DNA from: JAHELQ01 sp965603365
GTDB taxonomy: Bacteria > Acidobacteriota > Aminicenantia > UBA2199
DNA: 64,000 nt
Direction: 5' to 3'
Assembly: GCA_965603365.1 (NCBI GenBank)
Contig: CBFDCR010000024.1
Coordinates: forward strand, 1-64,000
Each line of letters starts with the position of its first letter. Within the stretch, counting starts at the first letter, position 1. This document shows positions 27,550 to 36,110 of the stretch, piece by piece. The notes beneath the pieces are model-generated. The model searched no databases, was not told the origin of the DNA, and saw nothing but the letters and a program-made list of their open reading frames with translations. Both the position numbers and the translations under genes were made by a program.

Positions 27550-28934
27550 AGGGCAGACGGAATCCCGCTGCCATCGAACTCCAACAGGTATCGTATACAT
27601 ACCCGGACTCAATCCGCCCCAGCCTGTCGGGCATCTCCTGCCGCATCAGGCCGGGTGAATTTGTGGCCATTGTCGGCCCCACCGGCTGTGGAAAGTCCAG
27701 CCTCGGCCTGGTAATGGCCCGGTTAATCCCCCAAAAGCTGGGGGGCGATTTCTCCGGGACAGTCAGGATCGAAGGCAGCATCGGCATCCTGTTTCAAAAC
27801 CCGGAATCCCAACTGTTCTCCCTCACCGCTGCCAGCGAGATCACCTTCGGCCCCAGGAACCTGGGCTGCCCGGCGGAGGAGATCGGCCGCCGGCTAAAAG
27901 AGGTCTCGCAGCAGATGGGCATTGATGCCCTGCTGGCGAGTTCGCCCAACGCCATTTCCACCGGTCAGCAGCAGCGAGTGGCCATTGCCTCGGTATTAAG
28001 CCTGCAGCCGGATATCCTGATTCTAGACGAACCCACCGCCCACCTGGACCCGGCGGGAAAAGAAGAGATAATGGGGCTGTTAGATCAACTGAACCGCCGC
28101 GGTACCTCCATTATCCTGTTTGAGCACAACCTCCCTTTGGTCGCCAGGTATGCCCGCCGGATCATGGTCATGGAAGATGGAAAAATCACGGCAGACGGAG
28201 ATAGGGGAGTGTTGACGAAATATCAGGCCGGCTTGCCCCGGGCGCCGGTGCCGACCGTCATCAGCAGCAGGGCCAGGCTGGCGGTGGAATTAATATCCCT
28301 CAGCTTCACTTACCCGAAAGGGAATATGGCACTGAAGGACATCGATCTAACCATTTATGAGGGGGAATTTACGGCCATACTGGGTGCCAATGGTTCCGGC
28401 AAGACCACCCTGGCCAGGCACCTGAATGCCCTCCTCAAACCCTCCAGGGGCAGGGTAAACATTCTGGACGGGGCACCCACCCCCGAAAAGGTGGGCTATG
28501 CGTTCCAGAACCCCGATTACCAATTGTTTGAACAAACAGTCGCCGACGAAATCGCCTTTGGACCGGCAAACCTGGGGCTGGATCGGCAGGAAATTGAGAA
28601 ACGGGTCTCCGGGGCCATAGAGGCGATGGGACTGGAAGAGTATCGGCAAGCGGACCCCCACACCCTGAGTGCCGGGCAGAAACGGTGTGTGGCCATTGCC
28701 TCGGTCCTGGCCATGAATCCCCCTATCATTGTACTGGATGAGCCGAGTGCCGGATTGGACATGTCAAAGGCCGGTCAACTCATGCAGATCGCCGCCAATC
28801 TCAACCGCCAGGGACACACGGTCATTGTCCTGTCCCACGATATGCAATTGGTCTCGGCATTCTGTACCAGGGCAGTGGTACTACAAGAGGGCTCGATTCA
28901 ATACGACGGCAGCATGACAGCATGGAACAGTTGA
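27537..28934 (+). CDS. ECF transporter, fused double ATPase (EcfA/EcfA')
   Basis: ATG 27537 gives 465 residues with two complete ABC modules. Module 1: Walker A GPTGCGKSS (Gly47-Ser54), signature ISTGQQQRVAIAS, Walker B LILDEPTAHLDP. Module 2: Walker A GANGSGKTT, signature LSAGQKRCVAIAS, Walker B IVLDEPSAGLDM. Both look active. In most bacteria EcfA and EcfA' are separate; a fused form also occurs. It powers import together with the S component before and the T component after it, with which it overlaps by 13 bases. Confidence 0.93.
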   Translation: MARIKGRRNPAAIELQQVSYTYPDSIRPSLSGISCRIRPGEFVAIVGPTGCGKSSLGLVMARLIPQKLGGDFSGTVRIEGSIGILFQNPESQLFSLTAASEITFGPRNLGCPAEEIGRRLKEVSQQMGIDALLASSPNAISTGQQQRVAIASVLSLQPDILILDEPTAHLDPAGKEEIMGLLDQLNRRGTSIILFEHNLPLVARYARRIMVMEDGKITADGDRGVLTKYQAGLPRAPVPTVISSRARLAVELISLSFTYPKGNMALKDIDLTIYEGEFTAILGANGSGKTTLARHLNALLKPSRGRVNILDGAPTPEKVGYAFQNPDYQLFEQTVADEIAFGPANLGLDRQEIEKRVSGAIEAMGLEEYRQADPHTLSAGQKRCVAIASVLAMNPPIIVLDEPSAGLDMSKAGQLMQIAANLNRQGHTVIVLSHDMQLVSAFCTRAVVLQEGSIQYDGSMTAWNS

Positions 28935-29608
28935 ATCCGTTGACAAAATTATTGATGCTGGTTTGCCTCAGCCTGCTGGTGTTTTCTGCCGGCGATATGG
29001 TGGTGACCGCTGTCTTCATTTTATTGGGGATTGTCGCCTTTTGGCAGCGGAAAAAGCTTCTGCGCGAATTTCTGGGCATACCGATTGTCAACAAAAGGCT
29101 GCTGTTCATCCTCCCCCTCTTCATCCCCCTCTTCTGGCTCATCTACCGGGACATGATGCTGGGCAGCCTGAAGGGCATCATATTCCTCTTTCGGCTGGGG
29201 ATTTTAATGGTTTCGGCCTTGATTTTTGTCTCCACCACCGGCCAGGATGAACTCATCAATACCCTGATGGTGATGAAAGTTCCCTATGGGCTGGCCTTCA
29301 TGTTCACCATCGCCATCCGCTTCGTGCCGGTCTTGATTAAAGAGTTCAAACAGGTTATGGACGCGCAGCGGGCAAGGGCCTATAAAATCCGTCCCGGCAA
29401 TATCCAGGCGCTGGTGGTTCCCACCGTCATTCTACTGTTGAAACGTGCCTATGAAGTCTCCCTGGCCATGTATACCAGGGGGTTCCGGCCTGAAAAGGGC
29501 CCCAGGCCCCAGCCGCTGGCTCTCACGCCCCTGGATTACGTCGTCATGATACTGGCCGCCGCCGCGGCTGCCGCCAACTTTTTCCTTGACTGGAACCTTA
29601 AATTTTAA
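28922..29608 (+). CDS. ECF transporter transmembrane T component
   Basis: The 228-residue protein has ~5 hydrophobic helices and the coupling motifs of EcfT: AQRARAYK-like DAQRARAYKIRPG and, near the C terminus, MYTRGFRPEKGPRP (family pattern A-R-G and S-R-G). These contact the two ATPase modules. It completes the S-AA'-T operon; about 38 bases follow before the radical SAM/SPASM gene, so that gene may read through from the same promoter. Confidence 0.9.
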   Translation: MEQLNPLTKLLMLVCLSLLVFSAGDMVVTAVFILLGIVAFWQRKKLLREFLGIPIVNKRLLFILPLFIPLFWLIYRDMMLGSLKGIIFLFRLGILMVSALIFVSTTGQDELINTLMVMKVPYGLAFMFTIAIRFVPVLIKEFKQVMDAQRARAYKIRPGNIQALVVPTVILLLKRAYEVSLAMYTRGFRPEKGPRPQPLALTPLDYVVMILAAAAAAANFFLDWNLKF

Positions 29609-29646
29609 TATCATGGTAGGGTATATTCCATATAAGGAGTAAAAAA

Positions 29647-31005
29647 ATGGAGTGGGAATCGAATGTTTATGCACTGTATGAAAAGATCACCGCCCAGATT
29701 CCGGAGACATTCCGGCCCATGGTGAAACCCCTTCTGCTGGAAACAGCCGAAAAGAAATGCCTGGAACGGAACGCTTCCTATGTCAACGAAGCCGACCTTA
29801 TTACCGCGTTGTTCGATATTACACCGGAACCATTCAAGGCCGAGAGCAGCGAGAATCTGAAGGGTCTGGGGGTCGATGTCCAGAGGTACATCAAACTAAA
29901 AGAAATTAGAGATCAGTACAAACTTTCCTGGGAACAATTCCAGAAGGCCTTTCACCCCGGCAATTACTGGTTTACCCTGTATTTAACCGACCGCTGCAAC
30001 CAGAAATGCCTGCACTGTGCCGCGGATTCAAAATACCACCGCCCCGAACTCTCTACCCAACAATGGATGGATATTATCGAAAATCTGGAAGGCTCCCTGC
30101 GAAAGCAGGACCGCCGGGGGGTTTATATCTGGTTTGGCGGTGAAGCCACCTGCCGCCGGGATATCCGGGAACTCATCAAATACTGCGGAGATCGGGAATA
30201 TTTCCATGCCATCTCCACCAACGGCATATTGTTTGACGAAGATCTGGCCCGATACTGCCGGGATCACAAAATGAGCCATGTATTTGTGAGTTTAGACAGC
30301 CTGGATCCCCAAAAAGCCGCCCGGATCCGGGGGGTAGACGGTGCCTTTGAATCGGCCGAAAGAGCCATTAAAAATGCCCTCAAATACGGTTTCCTGGTTA
30401 TCGTTACCACCACGGTGATGAAACAGAACATCGATGAACTGGATATTATCAAGGCCCAGCTTGAAGAGTGGGGGGCAGTGCCTTATTTCAGGGCGGTCAT
30501 CAAGCAGAAAAATGCCGCCGAAAACTGGGATGAGATCGGCCTGTCAAAAGACGATTACAAACGGTTTTACGATTTTAAATACCGGTTGGCGGTGGATAAA
30601 ATCAGGCAGGGAAAGGCGGGTACGCTGCCGATCTTTTCGGTGTACGATATGGCGCCCTTCATGGAGCAGCCGCACAACGACACCGAGTTGACTGCCCTCG
30701 AATGGGGCGTCGGCTGCCAGGCCTGCCGAACGATATCCGGCATCGACATCAATGGGGATGTATTTCCCTGCGATTACCCTTCTACCCTGACCATGGGCAA
30801 TGTGTTGACGGGAAGTTTTGAAAATGTCATGAACTCGCAGTTGTTCAAGGATATCCGTGACCGGAAACGCACCGGAAAATGCGCTTCCTGCCATCATCTG
30901 GCCCTGTGCGGCGGCGGCTGCCGGGTGCATGCGGAATGCGAAACCGGCGACTTCTTTGCCTCCTTTTCCTACTGCTGGCATGAAGATGACCACCGGCATC
31001 GTTGA
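29647..31005 (+). CDS. Radical SAM/SPASM enzyme with PCP_red-like N-terminus
   Basis: AAGGAG precedes ATG 29647. Residues ~1-60 (WESNVYALYEKITAQIPETF, then LLLETAEKKCLERNASYVNEA) resemble the small PCP_red domain found fused to some radical SAM enzymes. The radical SAM core has Cys117-Cys121-Cys124 (DRCNQKCLHC), and the C terminus is a SPASM domain that binds extra Fe-S clusters: CQACRTI, DVFPCDY, then CASCHHLALCGGGCRVHAEC. SPASM proteins modify peptides or drive other oxidations. The gene that follows encodes an aromatic prenyltransferase, so the two may act on the same substrate. No precursor peptide is visible between or beside them. Confidence 0.88.
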   Translation: MEWESNVYALYEKITAQIPETFRPMVKPLLLETAEKKCLERNASYVNEADLITALFDITPEPFKAESSENLKGLGVDVQRYIKLKEIRDQYKLSWEQFQKAFHPGNYWFTLYLTDRCNQKCLHCAADSKYHRPELSTQQWMDIIENLEGSLRKQDRRGVYIWFGGEATCRRDIRELIKYCGDREYFHAISTNGILFDEDLARYCRDHKMSHVFVSLDSLDPQKAARIRGVDGAFESAERAIKNALKYGFLVIVTTTVMKQNIDELDIIKAQLEEWGAVPYFRAVIKQKNAAENWDEIGLSKDDYKRFYDFKYRLAVDKIRQGKAGTLPIFSVYDMAPFMEQPHNDTELTALEWGVGCQACRTISGIDINGDVFPCDYPSTLTMGNVLTGSFENVMNSQLFKDIRDRKRTGKCASCHHLALCGGGCRVHAECETGDFFASFSYCWHEDDHRHR

Positions 31006-31056
31006 TTTTTTTGAAAACCTATGATAGAGACTTTTAACAGTGGAGGTAAGGAACAA

Positions 31057-31962
31057 ATGGAGAAAATGTTTAGACACCAAACAGACCTGGGACAGATGAA
31101 GGATGACATCATAAAGGCCGCCGAATTGGCGGAGGTTCACTACGACCGGGATGTCATCCGCAGTGTGGTGCAGGCTTACGGAGATTTTTTTGCCGGTTCC
31201 GCCGTCACCTTTGTGACCAGCACCAGGCCAGAGGGGAAGCGGGGATTGTCGGTGCGGTATGTGGAACTGCAGGTTCCCCATGACCCCTATGCCATCGCCT
31301 TAGCAGAAGGCTTTATTACCCCCAAAGGGGATCCCATTGAGGCGTTACTCCCGGAAATTCGCTCCAGGTACGATATTCTCGGATATGGCGTGGACATGGA
31401 GGTCGGTTACGGGCTGGCCAAAATCTGGGTATTTATCCGGCCGCCGCAGCCCATCGAACGGGCCTACGAACTATCTTGGCTGCCCGAAAGCGTCCGGAAT
31501 CACGCCGGCTATTTTTCCCGCCACGGACTCGACATCATGAGCCTCTTTGCCCTGGATTACCGGCATCGAAGCACCAACATCTACTTCATGGTGAAAGAGC
31601 CGGGACGATTTCCCCCCGCCGGGATTGGGGAGATGGTCGGGGATCTTGATTTAGAGGTCCCCAACCAGGAAATACTAAAATATTGCTCCAATGCCGTCAC
31701 CATCTACCCCACCTTCAACTGGGAATCCGCCGCAGTCGAACGGCTCTGCCTGGGGATGGCCGCGCCCACACCGGAATCAGTGCCCACCCACCTCCATCCC
31801 CTGATCGAGCGTTATACCCGGGAAGTACCCATCTTGAGCCAGAGGCGGATCTTCATATTCAGCATCACCCCGGCCCGGGATGGGACCTACATCAAGATCG
31901 AAAGCGATTACACCGGTACCATGGCAGAGATGATGAAACAGGGGGCACAGGCAGTACCCTGA
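31057..31962 (+). CDS. ABBA aromatic prenyltransferase, NphB/CloQ type
   Basis: ATG 31057 has GGAGGT ten bases upstream; an earlier ATG at 31021 lacks one. The 301-residue protein follows the NphB family order: SAVTFVTSTRPEGK, then DPYAIALAEGFI, GDPIEALLPEI, YFSRHGLDIMSLFALDYRHR, STNIYFMV, VPNQEILKYCSNAV, IYPTFNWE and RLCLGM. NphB has close counterparts at each place (DPYATVVEKGLFP, GLDKVQMTSMDYKKRQVNLYF, VYPTLNWE), recalled from memory. These enzymes attach prenyl groups from DMAPP or GPP to aromatic rings. The NphB Mg2+ ligand Asp (in LDFSI) seems replaced here by LSVRY, as in Mg-independent members. Such genes are known mainly from Streptomyces and fungi. Confidence 0.8.
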   Translation: MEKMFRHQTDLGQMKDDIIKAAELAEVHYDRDVIRSVVQAYGDFFAGSAVTFVTSTRPEGKRGLSVRYVELQVPHDPYAIALAEGFITPKGDPIEALLPEIRSRYDILGYGVDMEVGYGLAKIWVFIRPPQPIERAYELSWLPESVRNHAGYFSRHGLDIMSLFALDYRHRSTNIYFMVKEPGRFPPAGIGEMVGDLDLEVPNQEILKYCSNAVTIYPTFNWESAAVERLCLGMAAPTPESVPTHLHPLIERYTREVPILSQRRIFIFSITPARDGTYIKIESDYTGTMAEMMKQGAQAVP

Positions 31963-32105
31963 TTAAACACACGAATATACTATATTAAATCGTCATAGAC
32001 TATTTTGAAAGGTTTGGGGACTATTTTGATTGCCGGGGGGTGAGGGGATCAATATAATGGGGGTAGAGTGTTTGGACAACAAATTAAATTTATAGGAGGA
32101 AAAAA

Positions 32106-32441
32106 ATGGCAGAGCAGGCCGATGTTTATGTCAAAAATGCGTTGACCGATGGCATCCGGGTCATTCGTAAACTTCCGGACGGCAGCAATGATTACGAGGT
32201 TACGATTGCCAGTGGAGATGAAGAGAAAATCTATCTGGGGGGCACGGAGGTATCGCTGGTTGTCAAGGCGCCAGATGGGGCGGACACCAAAAATCACTCT
32301 TTCCAGAAGAGATCAGATGTCGATTTGTCGGTGGGGTGTTCCAGGACCGATTCCAACTGGACATTGAAGATCCTGCCCAATGATCTGCCCCCGGATGTAC
32401 CCACCACCGTGAATGTAACGATCGGTATCAGTGGGCCTTGA
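32106..32441 (+). CDS. Small beta-rich protein upstream of the protease
   Basis: AGGAGGAAAAAAATG gives a strong start. The 111-residue acidic protein alternates short strands (DVYVKNALTD, YEVTIASGDE, VSLVVKAPDG, WTLKILPND, TVNVTIGISG), which reads as a beta-sandwich. It has no signal peptide, Cys pair or catalytic motif. A TATAAT followed by G5 stands at 32056-32066. It precedes the trypsin-like protease gene by 52 bases and the gene after the protease encodes a protein of similar type, so the three may form one functional unit. I do not recognise a family. Confidence 0.65.
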   Translation: MAEQADVYVKNALTDGIRVIRKLPDGSNDYEVTIASGDEEKIYLGGTEVSLVVKAPDGADTKNHSFQKRSDVDLSVGCSRTDSNWTLKILPNDLPPDVPTTVNVTIGISGP

Positions 32442-32493
32442 AACAGGAGACAGGATACGGGAGAGGGGAAAGTGAACCTGTAAGGATGGTAGG

Positions 32494-33567
32494 ATGGCAT
32501 GTCAAAGAGAGTCAGCGGTTGAATTTACCGTCCAGGAACTGGACCGGGAGCTCATCGCCAGGGGTGCCCGGGTTACCGAAGAGGAGCGTTTTGAATTCAA
32601 TGATCGAGAGGGCACCCCGGAGCGGCATGACATAATGGCACGGATTAAGGGGCTGTATTACACAGCCCCTGCCCCCAACCAGGCGCTCAGCTATATCAGC
32701 ACGGAGGAACTGGTAAAAATACTCGTACTCAAAACCCGGGAATTAAACGCCACCAGGGCCATATATGACGAAGATGACCGACTGGATTTTTACGAGATCC
32801 CGAGTGAACAGATCAGGCAGAATGCCGGTTGTGTGGCCGCTATTTGCCGGAGAGACTATTTGACCCCTGAAAAGAGTGGGTTTGCAGCCCTGAAGGTCAA
32901 GAATTACGGAAAGACCTTTAACCTGTCCGACTATGAACCCTTTCATCAACAGCCCATCGCGGCCGGACGGCTGTGCTCCGGCTTCCTGGTCAAAGAAGAC
33001 GTCATTGCCACGGCCGGTCATTGTGCCAATGACAATAATGTAACAGACCTCCGCTTTATCTTTGGCTATAGAATGGCGGATGCCTTTACCCCGGTCATCC
33101 GGGTGCCGTCTGAAAACATCTACCGGGGAGTCGACATGATTCGCCAGGTGTACCGCTGCCGGGGAGACCAGTCCGATTGGGCACTGCTGAGGCTGGACCG
33201 TAAGGTGGCGGGCCAGGGGGTGGCCCGGTTGTCGGAGAGGAAGGTTTGCTGCGATCAACCGGTCTATGTGATCGGTCACCCGGCGGGGCTGCCGTTGAAG
33301 TTTGCCGCCGGGGCCCGCGTGCTGGAAAGCAGCCAGGAAGCCTATTTTGCCGCCGGCCTGGACATCTATATGGGCAACAGCGGATCGCCTGTATTCGACG
33401 GCGACACCCACGAGGTCGTCGGCATGGTGGTGCGGGGTTTTAATAGGGACTTCAGATGGACGGATAAAGGGTGGCTATCGGTCGTTTACCCCGACTTCGA
33501 CGGCAACGGCAAGGGGGCACAGTGTACCAGGGTTTCGGAGTTCATACATATCGTGAATGAAATATAA
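32494..33567 (+). CDS. Trypsin-like serine peptidase
   Basis: The 357-residue protein has a catalytic triad His176 (VIATAGHCAN), Asp228 (DQSDWALLRL) and Ser296 (MGNSGSPVFD), in the trypsin/chymotrypsin fold order. The first ~110 residues are an acidic helical extension without signal peptide that ends before QNAGCVAAI. Without an export signal, it would act in the cytosol or be released by another route. The region QPVYVIGHPAGLPLK is typical of the domain between Asp and Ser. Its neighbours encode two small beta-rich proteins. It might be a conflict-system protease or a processing enzyme; that is a guess. Confidence 0.88.
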   Translation: MACQRESAVEFTVQELDRELIARGARVTEEERFEFNDREGTPERHDIMARIKGLYYTAPAPNQALSYISTEELVKILVLKTRELNATRAIYDEDDRLDFYEIPSEQIRQNAGCVAAICRRDYLTPEKSGFAALKVKNYGKTFNLSDYEPFHQQPIAAGRLCSGFLVKEDVIATAGHCANDNNVTDLRFIFGYRMADAFTPVIRVPSENIYRGVDMIRQVYRCRGDQSDWALLRLDRKVAGQGVARLSERKVCCDQPVYVIGHPAGLPLKFAAGARVLESSQEAYFAAGLDIYMGNSGSPVFDGDTHEVVGMVVRGFNRDFRWTDKGWLSVVYPDFDGNGKGAQCTRVSEFIHIVNEI

Positions 33568-33584
33568 CTACAGGAAGTGAACAA

Positions 33585-33992
33585 ATGGTGAAAGTCATCA
33601 ATATTTCGGTTGAAAACAGACTCATACTGGAAAAAAGAGACATGAACGTCTACCACCACGCCAGCCGCAGCGCCCATATGATCAGTTACAACAATTCCAT
33701 TACGGTTCCCCTTAGAGCCGATATTGAAGAGGACTACCTGCACATCTCCATTGTGAGCGGGCCCGGGCATTTAAAGAATCGGAGTGTGGTCAACCTGCCG
33801 TCATGGCTCGACTTCGAATTCCTGTCCGAAGGCAAAATAACCGTTAACCATGCCAACGACCGTACATTATTGATCATCCCCCCGGGCTTCCCGAGCTGGC
33901 AACTGAGGATGACCCGCTCGATCTCCGGCCGCCCCAATCCGCCGCCGGATAGCGTCACCATCGGTGACGATCAAACGGAACACTGGCGTTAA
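33585..33992 (+). CDS. Small beta-rich protein downstream of the protease
   Basis: This 135-residue protein begins MVKVINISVENRLILEKRD, with AGGAAG upstream and only 17 bases after the protease stop. It consists of short strands separated by turns (SITVPLRADIEE, LHISIVSGPG, LLIIPPGFPSWQLRMTR) and ends in a polar tail. It resembles the protein encoded at 32106 in size and strand pattern but not closely in sequence. Function unknown; co-translation with the protease suggests a substrate, inhibitor or targeting partner. Confidence 0.6.
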   Translation: MVKVINISVENRLILEKRDMNVYHHASRSAHMISYNNSITVPLRADIEEDYLHISIVSGPGHLKNRSVVNLPSWLDFEFLSEGKITVNHANDRTLLIIPPGFPSWQLRMTRSISGRPNPPPDSVTIGDDQTEHWR

Positions 33993-34021
33993 GGCGCGGG
34001 GATTGTTGATAAACGAAGAAT

Positions 34022-34213
34022 TTAAATTTTACCGCTTCGGAGTTGTTCTCTAAATTCTTTTTGCCGGTCATTTAATACAAAAAAGGTAAACCGGTTAATA
34101 TCCTCCAGCCATTGGAGCTTTTCCTCCGTAGTAAGTTTCATATAGGACAGTATCTTTTCATCTTCAAGGCTGTAAGAAAACCCTTTCAGTTCATCGCTTT
34201 TTTCTTCACTCAT
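34022..34213 (-). CDS. Small partner of the nucleotidyltransferase
   Basis: ATG 34213 (MSEEKSDELKG) gives 63 residues; an earlier in-frame GTG at 34222 is possible. The segment LTTEEKLQWLEDINRFTFFV is the helix usually found in small proteins encoded beside AbiEii-like or DUF6036-like nucleotidyltransferases. The gene lies 40 bases downstream of that enzyme on the same strand, so the pair is probably a toxin-antitoxin-like unit. Which of the two is the antidote is not shown by sequence. Confidence 0.6.
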   Translation of the reverse strand: MSEEKSDELKGFSYSLEDEKILSYMKLTTEEKLQWLEDINRFTFFVLNDRQKEFREQLRSGKI

Positions 34214-34261
34214 ATCTGTCACTTGTTCTATCGTTATTTATGGTATTATTATATCATAATT

Positions 34262-34756
34262 CTAAGTCCCGGTGAATTTTTTTAATTTTTGAATGGCTTC
34301 AATATCGCTAACATCTTGTTTTCGCCCGGCAACCTCTTTCATTTTGATCAGATCATCGATTCCAATGAGATGTATTTTGATATCTTTAACATCAACCGAT
34401 GTGCGATTGGGTTTTGCCGTTTCATAAGAAACCGGCGTTGAAATCATAATATCCAATACTCTGAAATTATTATGTTTATGATACAGGCTAAACACCCTCA
34501 TGTGTTTTTCTTTTATCCAGGTTTTTCTTGTCCTGGCATCTGCAAGCTGCATCGGGTCAACCGGAACCCGCGGCACATAATCCAACCTTTTTAATATTTC
34601 TACCAATTTCTCAACATTCTTTCTCTCAAATGAGATGAGAATATCGATGTCCTGGGTCACCCTGGGAATACCATAAAGATTTACAGCCATTCCCCCCACC
34701 AAGAGATAGTCCACCTTTTGCCTGTAAAATTCGCCTAACTCTTCAAAATAATACAT
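34262..34756 (-). CDS. Nucleotidyltransferase of AbiEii/DUF6036 type
   Basis: The 164-residue protein has a nucleotidyltransferase-fold signature: YLLVGGMAVNLYG, then a D-x-D pair at Asp36/Asp38 (RVTQDIDILISF) and a later strand FRVLDIMIS. The C-terminal IGIDDLIKMKEVAGRKQDVSD is typical of this group (contact helix ending K-x-x-x-x-R-x-K-D-x-x-D). Such enzymes transfer NMP to tRNA or proteins in abortive infection or toxin-antitoxin systems. All motif residues look intact. Confidence 0.82.
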   Translation of the reverse strand: MYYFEELGEFYRQKVDYLLVGGMAVNLYGIPRVTQDIDILISFERKNVEKLVEILKRLDYVPRVPVDPMQLADARTRKTWIKEKHMRVFSLYHKHNNFRVLDIMISTPVSYETAKPNRTSVDVKDIKIHLIGIDDLIKMKEVAGRKQDVSDIEAIQKLKKFTGT

Positions 34757-35008
34757 CTATTTTCCCTTTGTTTCATTGATTTACAATTTTAAAAAGCACA
34801 TACTATGATATTTCAAAGCCGATGTAAAAGTCAAACAAAAACACGTCCAGCAGACATTTTTTCAACCCCTCCGGCGATAGGTCAGAGTCCAAGCCTCGCC
34901 CGCACCACTAGAAAAAAGGGGGCGGTGCGACAAAACGTTAAACTGACAGGAACCAATAGCCGGACATGGAACTATTCCCCCAGATCTGAATCCAGGGAGT
35001 CATTGCTA

Positions 35009-35113
35009 AATTGTCGTTTTGGCGCACCGTTGATAACTGTTATAGCGCAGCTTTGAACTGCCCTACCGCAGTTCTGAGCGGGTCTATCGCTGTTCGGAGC
35101 AGGTAAATCGCGC
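35009..35113. repeat. Degenerate 21-bp tandem array (5 units)
   Basis: Units start at 35009, 35030, 35051, 35072 and 35093, each 21 bp. The middle ones share the form TTnTGAnC-G-nnTA-CGC-G (for example TTCTGAGCGGGTCTATCGCTG minus its last base, against CTTTGAACTGCCCTACCGCA). The surrounding 34757-35230 stretch contains no gene that I can support. Confidence 0.5.
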
Positions 35114-35230
35114 CTCTGGGAGAGGGTTTTGGGGTATTTGTCTATTTCAGAGTAAGAAATACGGGCCAAAACCTCGACCCAAAGTTGACAAATGGGAGAA
35201 ATCATAATATGCTTAGACCTGGAGAAAACA

Positions 35231-35502
35231 ATGGCAGTTATCAGGGAAATTAGGGATATAGATTCAGACCGAATCGTTATAGAATTGCCAGAGGCGTTCA
35301 GGAAGAAAAGGGTAGAGATACTTGTGTTTCCCCTGGAAGGAGGAGAGAAAGAGGATGCCTGCGCTGAAACGGTGTAGAGGAAGAAAAGTTAAACGCCAGT
35401 GGGCTGTGTGGATTGTGGGAAGATGAGAGAAGCCCTGATGAAATCATCGACGATATTCACTCCCATAGAACCGGCTTTGGCAACCGCAAGCTAACACTAT
35501 GA
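35231..35502 (+). pseudogene. VapB-like antitoxin, frameshifted
   Basis: ATG 35231 opens MAVIREIRDIDSDRIVIELP, a clear relative of the antitoxins at 2480 and 47852, but the frame ends at 35375-35377. The next 120 bases resume the gene in another frame (LNASGLCGLWEDERSPDEII) and stop at 35500-35502, where TGA overlaps the ATG of the following PIN gene as ATGA. A frameshift near 35370-35385 has thus split an ordinary vapB-vapC overlap. Confidence 0.7.
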
Positions 35503-35791
35503 AATATCTACTCGACACCAATATCTGTGTGTATTGGTTGAATGGAAATCAAAACATCGAGCAGAAGGCCATACAGGTGGGCCTCAGCCAGATTGCGATC
35601 TCCTAAGTGAACTTTATTACGGCGCCTACAAATCCCAAAAGGTTCAGAAAAATCTGAACTCCATAAAAACCCTGGAAGACAGGTTGTCAAGGGTTGATTC
35701 AAACAGGGAAATATGTAAAACCTTTGGCCAATTGTTGGGGTTTTTATCGCGATGTTTCGAGTTTTCTGGCAAAGACGGGCTTCTATCTTGA
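35499..35791 (+). pseudogene. PIN toxin (vapC), truncated by frameshift and deletion
   Basis: ATG 35499 starts MKYLLDTNICVYWLNGNQNI, the first PIN strand with the catalytic Asp, and continues to AIS before a stop near 35607. The next part, LSELYYGAYKSQKVQKNL, follows in another frame, ending in the 21-bp repeat array at about 35728. The C-terminal acidic residues are absent, so the toxin is dead. Its antitoxin is broken too. Confidence 0.75.
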
Positions 35792-36021
35792 AACGCTGCG
35801 GAATTTTTGGCAGTGTTGAGCCTTTTTGTTGAAACGCTGGGGTAATTTTGGCAGCGCTGCGATATTTTTGCTCATCGCCGCCGGATTTTTGGCAGCATTG
35901 AGACTTTTTTTTGAAACGTTTCGAGTTTTTTCGCAGAGGCGGGGTTTAAACCCCGGTGACGGGGTATTTTCGGCATCGCCGGGGTATTTTTGGCAGCGAT
36001 GGGGTATTTTCGGCAATGGGG
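35728..36021. repeat. Degenerate 21-bp tandem array (14 units)
   Basis: Cutting the sequence every 21 bases from 35728 puts a T-run (ATTTTTGG or GTTTTT) in the same place in nearly all 14 units; approximate consensus CGCTGGGGTATTTTTGGCAG. The last three units are nearly identical (ACGGGGTATTTTCGGCATCG, CGGGGTATTTTTGGCAGCGA, GGGGTATTTTCGGCAATGGG). It starts inside the vapC remnant. Because 21 is seven codons, it stays open in one minus-strand frame, but nothing suggests a real protein. Confidence 0.75.
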
Positions 36022-36110
36022 CGTAAAATCGGCCGGGCCGCATCCGCCCGGCCGGGTGACAATTCCGGCAAATCGTCCTATTATTAATATGGCCATGGAC
36101 AAGATCGACA

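Noticed and set aside
31021..31056. Earlier ATG for the prenyltransferase
   Set aside because: No RBS before it, while GGAGGT inside this stretch precedes ATG 31057.
30544..31281. Long minus-strand open frame (245 codons) opposite the radical SAM gene
   Set aside because: Shadow of a GC-rich gene; no family features and opposite codon pattern.
35728..36021. CRISPR array
   Set aside because: Units are back-to-back at 21 bp without spacers and are degenerate; no cas gene is near.
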